Under the pieces are notes generated by a model. The model was not told where the DNA came from and made no database searches. It saw only the letters and a program-made list of their open reading frames with translations. DNA of 64,000 nucleotides from JANYHF01 sp031393505 (GTDB lineage: Bacteria > Pseudomonadota > Alphaproteobacteria > Rhizobiales > Hyphomicrobiaceae). This document shows, in pieces, positions 62,126 to 64,000 of this stretch (positions are counted from its first letter, which is position 1; each line of letters opens with the position of its first letter). The position numbers were made by a program, and so were the translations under genes. The stretch covers positions 1 to 64,000 of the forward strand of contig JANMVX010000242.1 in the NCBI GenBank assembly GCA_031393505.1, read 5' to 3'.

Positions 62126-62429
62126 CGTCAATCCCGCCAGCTCGCCCCCTGGGCGCGACACCGCGCGCGAGCGATCATCCGGGTTCCGACGAACCCGCTT
62201 TGACGCTGCGCTTCAAGCAACCACACCCAGCTAACAAGCCCCATTTAGGCCGGCATCCGCCAACTGCGCGATTGGCTAACGGCCCGATGCCGGTGGCGGC
62301 GGCCCGAACCGTCGCTCGGCCGGCGGCCAAACCCGAAAAACCTTATCCTCCTTGTCAACTCCTACGACGTCTCGCGCACCACGTCTCGGCTGGCGCCCCC
62401 CCACGCACCGATCATCCGGCCCATGACGT
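62126..62429. other. Gene-free interval upstream of the O-antigen ligase
   Basis: A 304-base stretch between the O-antigen ligase start and the yidD end. It is GC-rich and without a credible ORF. The only structure seen is the near-complementary pair GCCGGCATC (62250-62258) and GATGCCGGT (62286-62294), a weak hairpin. The ligase promoter should be here, but no convincing hexamer pair was found. Confidence 0.5.
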
Positions 62430-62714
62430 TCAGTGCCTCTCGCCGCGCCAGCGCCCGTAGCGCCAGGGCGTCCAGGGGTGGTGCTCTGCGCGGATGTCCG
62501 GGGCGGGATCAAAACCACTCGTGCCCCAAGGTTGGCAGCGCGCGACCCGCGCCAGCATCAGCCAGAAGCCGCGCCAGGCGCCGTTGCGGTCGATGGCGTC
62601 CAGGGCATACTCCGAGCAAGTCGGCAGATGCCGGCATTGGCGCCCGATCAGGCCGGAGAGCGTGTAGCGGTAGAGCAGGATGGGGGCTTTGAGCAGCCTC
62701 GCGGCGACGGTCAT
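62430..62714 (-). CDS. yidD: Membrane protein insertion efficiency factor YidD
   Basis: A 94-residue amphipathic protein of the DUF37/YidD family, which assists YidC in inserting inner-membrane proteins. The conserved block is RQCRHLPTCSEYALDAI followed by GFDPAPD; the three Cys positions are present. In most bacteria it lies near rnpA-yidC. Here it ends a short operon after an Fe-S scaffold gene and a cupin gene, a location I know from other Rhizobiales for the scaffold-yidD pair. Confidence 0.93.
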   Translation of the reverse strand: MTVAARLLKAPILLYRYTLSGLIGRQCRHLPTCSEYALDAIDRNGAWRGFWLMLARVARCQPWGTSGFDPAPDIRAEHHPWTPWRYGRWRGERH

Positions 62715-62720
62715 GGGGCC

Positions 62721-63185
62721 TCACGCGTAAGGCGTACCATCCTTTTTCCGCACGATCGACTTCCCGTTCGCCGTGGTGAGGTTCATGTCCACGTCAGGAT
62801 ACACCACATGCTCGACCAGCGAGCGCGTGCCGATTTCCAGGTAGACCGCCGGCTTGGCGCCGCGGTTGATCAGCTGGTGCCCGTTCTCGTCGTTGGCCGG
62901 AAAGCCCATGGCCATGCCGGGGCCGAGCAATTGCTCTCCTTCGTTGCTGATGAGCGTAATCTCGCCCTCTAAAACGTAGCAGAATTCGTCCTCGGCCACA
63001 TGCCAGTGGCGTTGCGAGGAGGCTGCGCCGGGCTGCAACGTCGTTACATTCACGCCGAACTGTTTGAGCCCGAGCGCCTCCGTCAATTTACGCTTGCTCC
63101 GCCCCTCCACCATTTTGGCCAGGGTTTTCGGATAAATCGTGCCGGTGATGGCCTCGACAGTTTTCGGATCAACAACTTTCGCCAT
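62721..63185 (-). CDS. Cupin domain-containing protein
   Basis: A 154-residue single-domain cupin. Motif 1 is QRHWHVAEDEFCYVLEGEI (metal-binding His/His/Glu) and motif 2 is NENGHQLINRG-like (PANDENGHQLIN). Both sets of ligands are present, so a metal is probably bound. No substrate is known for this group. It is inserted between the Fe-S scaffold gene (10-base gap) and yidD (six-base gap). ATG 63185 has AGGAGA upstream. Confidence 0.85.
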   Translation of the reverse strand: MAKVVDPKTVEAITGTIYPKTLAKMVEGRSKRKLTEALGLKQFGVNVTTLQPGAASSQRHWHVAEDEFCYVLEGEITLISNEGEQLLGPGMAMGFPANDENGHQLINRGAKPAVYLEIGTRSLVEHVVYPDVDMNLTTANGKSIVRKKDGTPYA

Positions 63186-63195
63186 CGTGTTCTCC

Positions 63196-63654
63196 TTAGC
63201 CGGCCTTGGCCGGAACGCTGCGCTTTGCTTCCACCTCGGCCATCGCCCGCTCCAGCGCGTCGAACACCAGCAGCGTCGAGGCATGCCGGCCCTTCACATC
63301 GCGCACCGGCTCCAGAGCGGCCAGATCCGACCACTTCCCACCGGGCGGCGCGCCGTTTTCTTTCAGCATGGCCCGCATCTGCCGGCCCACCTCGCGCAGC
63401 TCCGCCGAGGTCGAGCCGACGGCATGGGCCGCTACCACCGCCGCCGAGCTTTGCCCCAGCAGGCAGGCGCGCACCAGCTGGCCGTAGTCGGTGACGTGGT
63501 CGCCCTGCATACGGATGTCCAGGGTCACGGTCGAGCCGCACAGCTTGGAATGGGCCGTGGCCGTGGCGTCCGGCGCAACCAGCCGTCCCCCGCGCGGGCT
63601 GTTGGCGGCCAGCTCCAGGATGCGCTGGCTATAGATGTCTTCGAGCGCCGTCAT
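63196..63654 (-). CDS. Iron-sulfur cluster assembly scaffold protein, IscU/SufU-like
   Basis: A 152-residue NifU-N-domain protein. The scaffold cysteines Cys39 (HSKLCGSTV) and Cys64 (LVRACLLGQSSA) are present; the usual third Cys is replaced by Ser in RHASTLL, as in the alphaproteobacterial SufU-like branch. It would hold nascent Fe-S clusters or act as a sulfur acceptor. ATG 63654 is used. It heads a three-gene operon with a cupin and yidD and is divergent from the gene starting at 63922. Confidence 0.85.
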   Translation of the reverse strand: MTALEDIYSQRILELAANSPRGGRLVAPDATATAHSKLCGSTVTLDIRMQGDHVTDYGQLVRACLLGQSSAAVVAAHAVGSTSAELREVGRQMRAMLKENGAPPGGKWSDLAALEPVRDVKGRHASTLLVFDALERAMAEVEAKRSVPAKAG

Positions 63655-63921
63655 CGGCAGGCGATCCTTTTGCAAAGCTTTGGCCGGGCCGCTCTTGCGA
63701 CCCTCCAGACCTGTATATATATGCTAGCGCAGGCCGTTGGCGAAGACCGGTTGAACAATGCGCTCGCGCATGTCAGGCCGTCACGCTCCGCATGGCGCCG
63801 CCCGGCGTCCTGTGCGAGTTTGACGCCAAGACAAACAGATCCACGACAGCTTGCCATCCGTTTGAGGTGGCCACAGATATGGCGCTCGCACCCCTTCGAG
63901 GCCGTCAGGAGAGACGTTTTC

Positions 63922-64000
63922 ATGGACACCATGACCGCCAAGAGCAAGAAGAACGGCCGCCTGCCCAAGCCCAGCGCCCCGATGCGCGCGCCGATCAAAC
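63922..64000 (+). CDS. Start of a gene cut by the window edge, possibly GTP cyclohydrolase I
   Basis: Twenty-six codons (MDTMTAKSKKNGRLPKPSAP onward) follow a good ribosome site, AGGAGA, nine bases before the ATG. The visible residues are a disordered, basic leader and do not identify the protein. In many Rhizobiales folE lies divergent to this NifU-like gene and has a similar low-complexity leader, which is the only reason for the suggestion. A second ATG three codons in is an alternative start. A 114-codon antisense ORF over this place is judged a shadow. Confidence 0.4.
   Translation, partial: MDTMTAKSKKNGRLPKPSAPMRAPIK

Noticed and set aside
63651..63998. 115-codon minus-strand ORF at the right edge
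   Set aside because: No ribosome site or domain. It overlaps the divergent promoter space and the well-started plus-strand gene.

Overview
The window is a GC-rich chromosomal segment from an alphaproteobacterium, most likely of the Hyphomicrobiales (Rhizobiales). This rests on the 5' end of a 16S rRNA gene of alphaproteobacterial type at the left edge, a one-step phosphatidylcholine synthase (Pcs), and several small families common in this class (GapR/DUF2312, DUF1036, DUF1244). Most of the DNA is housekeeping: rRNA, tRNA-Thr, serB, pcs, pyk, coaA, hslV, hslU, murA, nudC, nadK, metY/metA, yidD and an Fe-S scaffold. No prophage, complete insertion sequence or CRISPR array was seen.

Left part (1-16.4 kb). 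A divergent region lies between the rRNA promoter and an M23 murein peptidase gene, followed by an SDR dehydrogenase. At 4.2-7.5 kb is a wrecked type ISP restriction-modification gene. Its two ends survive, but its middle has been replaced by a PIN-fold (DUF4411) / XRE-ImmA toxin-antitoxin pair. Small kinase-like NTPases, a secreted lectin-like protein, a GNAT and a DUF1330 protein follow. Next come a MoxR AAA+ / VWA-metallopeptidase pair and a VapBC-like module. Its vapC is split by a 101-bp TA-flanked miniature element whose removal restores the frame exactly. serB and pcs close the section.

Middle (16.4-36.8 kb). A multi-pass membrane protein is bracketed by about 55-bp imperfect inverted repeats. 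After it come pyk, small conserved genes, chromate transport (chrB-chrA), a PLD-superfamily protein and coaA. hslV and hslU, normally adjacent, are separated by a 5.8-kb opposite-strand sugar-type ABC transporter operon with one binding protein, one ATPase and three permeases.

Right part (36.8-64 kb). This holds a methionine block (metY, metA-type acyltransferase) followed by a PLP decarboxylase, then tRNA-Thr, murA and several periplasmic hydrolases and unknowns. It continues with nadK, a VOC protein, an EF-G paralogue and a small accessory patch (a HEPN-motif gene pair, a DUF4304-like gene and a shortened trhO). A surface-polysaccharide cluster follows: acyltransferase 3, a BNR/GH74-like secreted protein and an O-antigen ligase, the first and last each carrying one frameshift. 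The end holds an Fe-S scaffold / cupin / yidD operon and the first codons of a gene that may be folE.

The intergenic spaces are unusually full of palindromic repeats. At least seven kinds are present, several in two or three copies within this window. Three of them supply the stop codon or last codons of a neighbouring gene, or overlap it.
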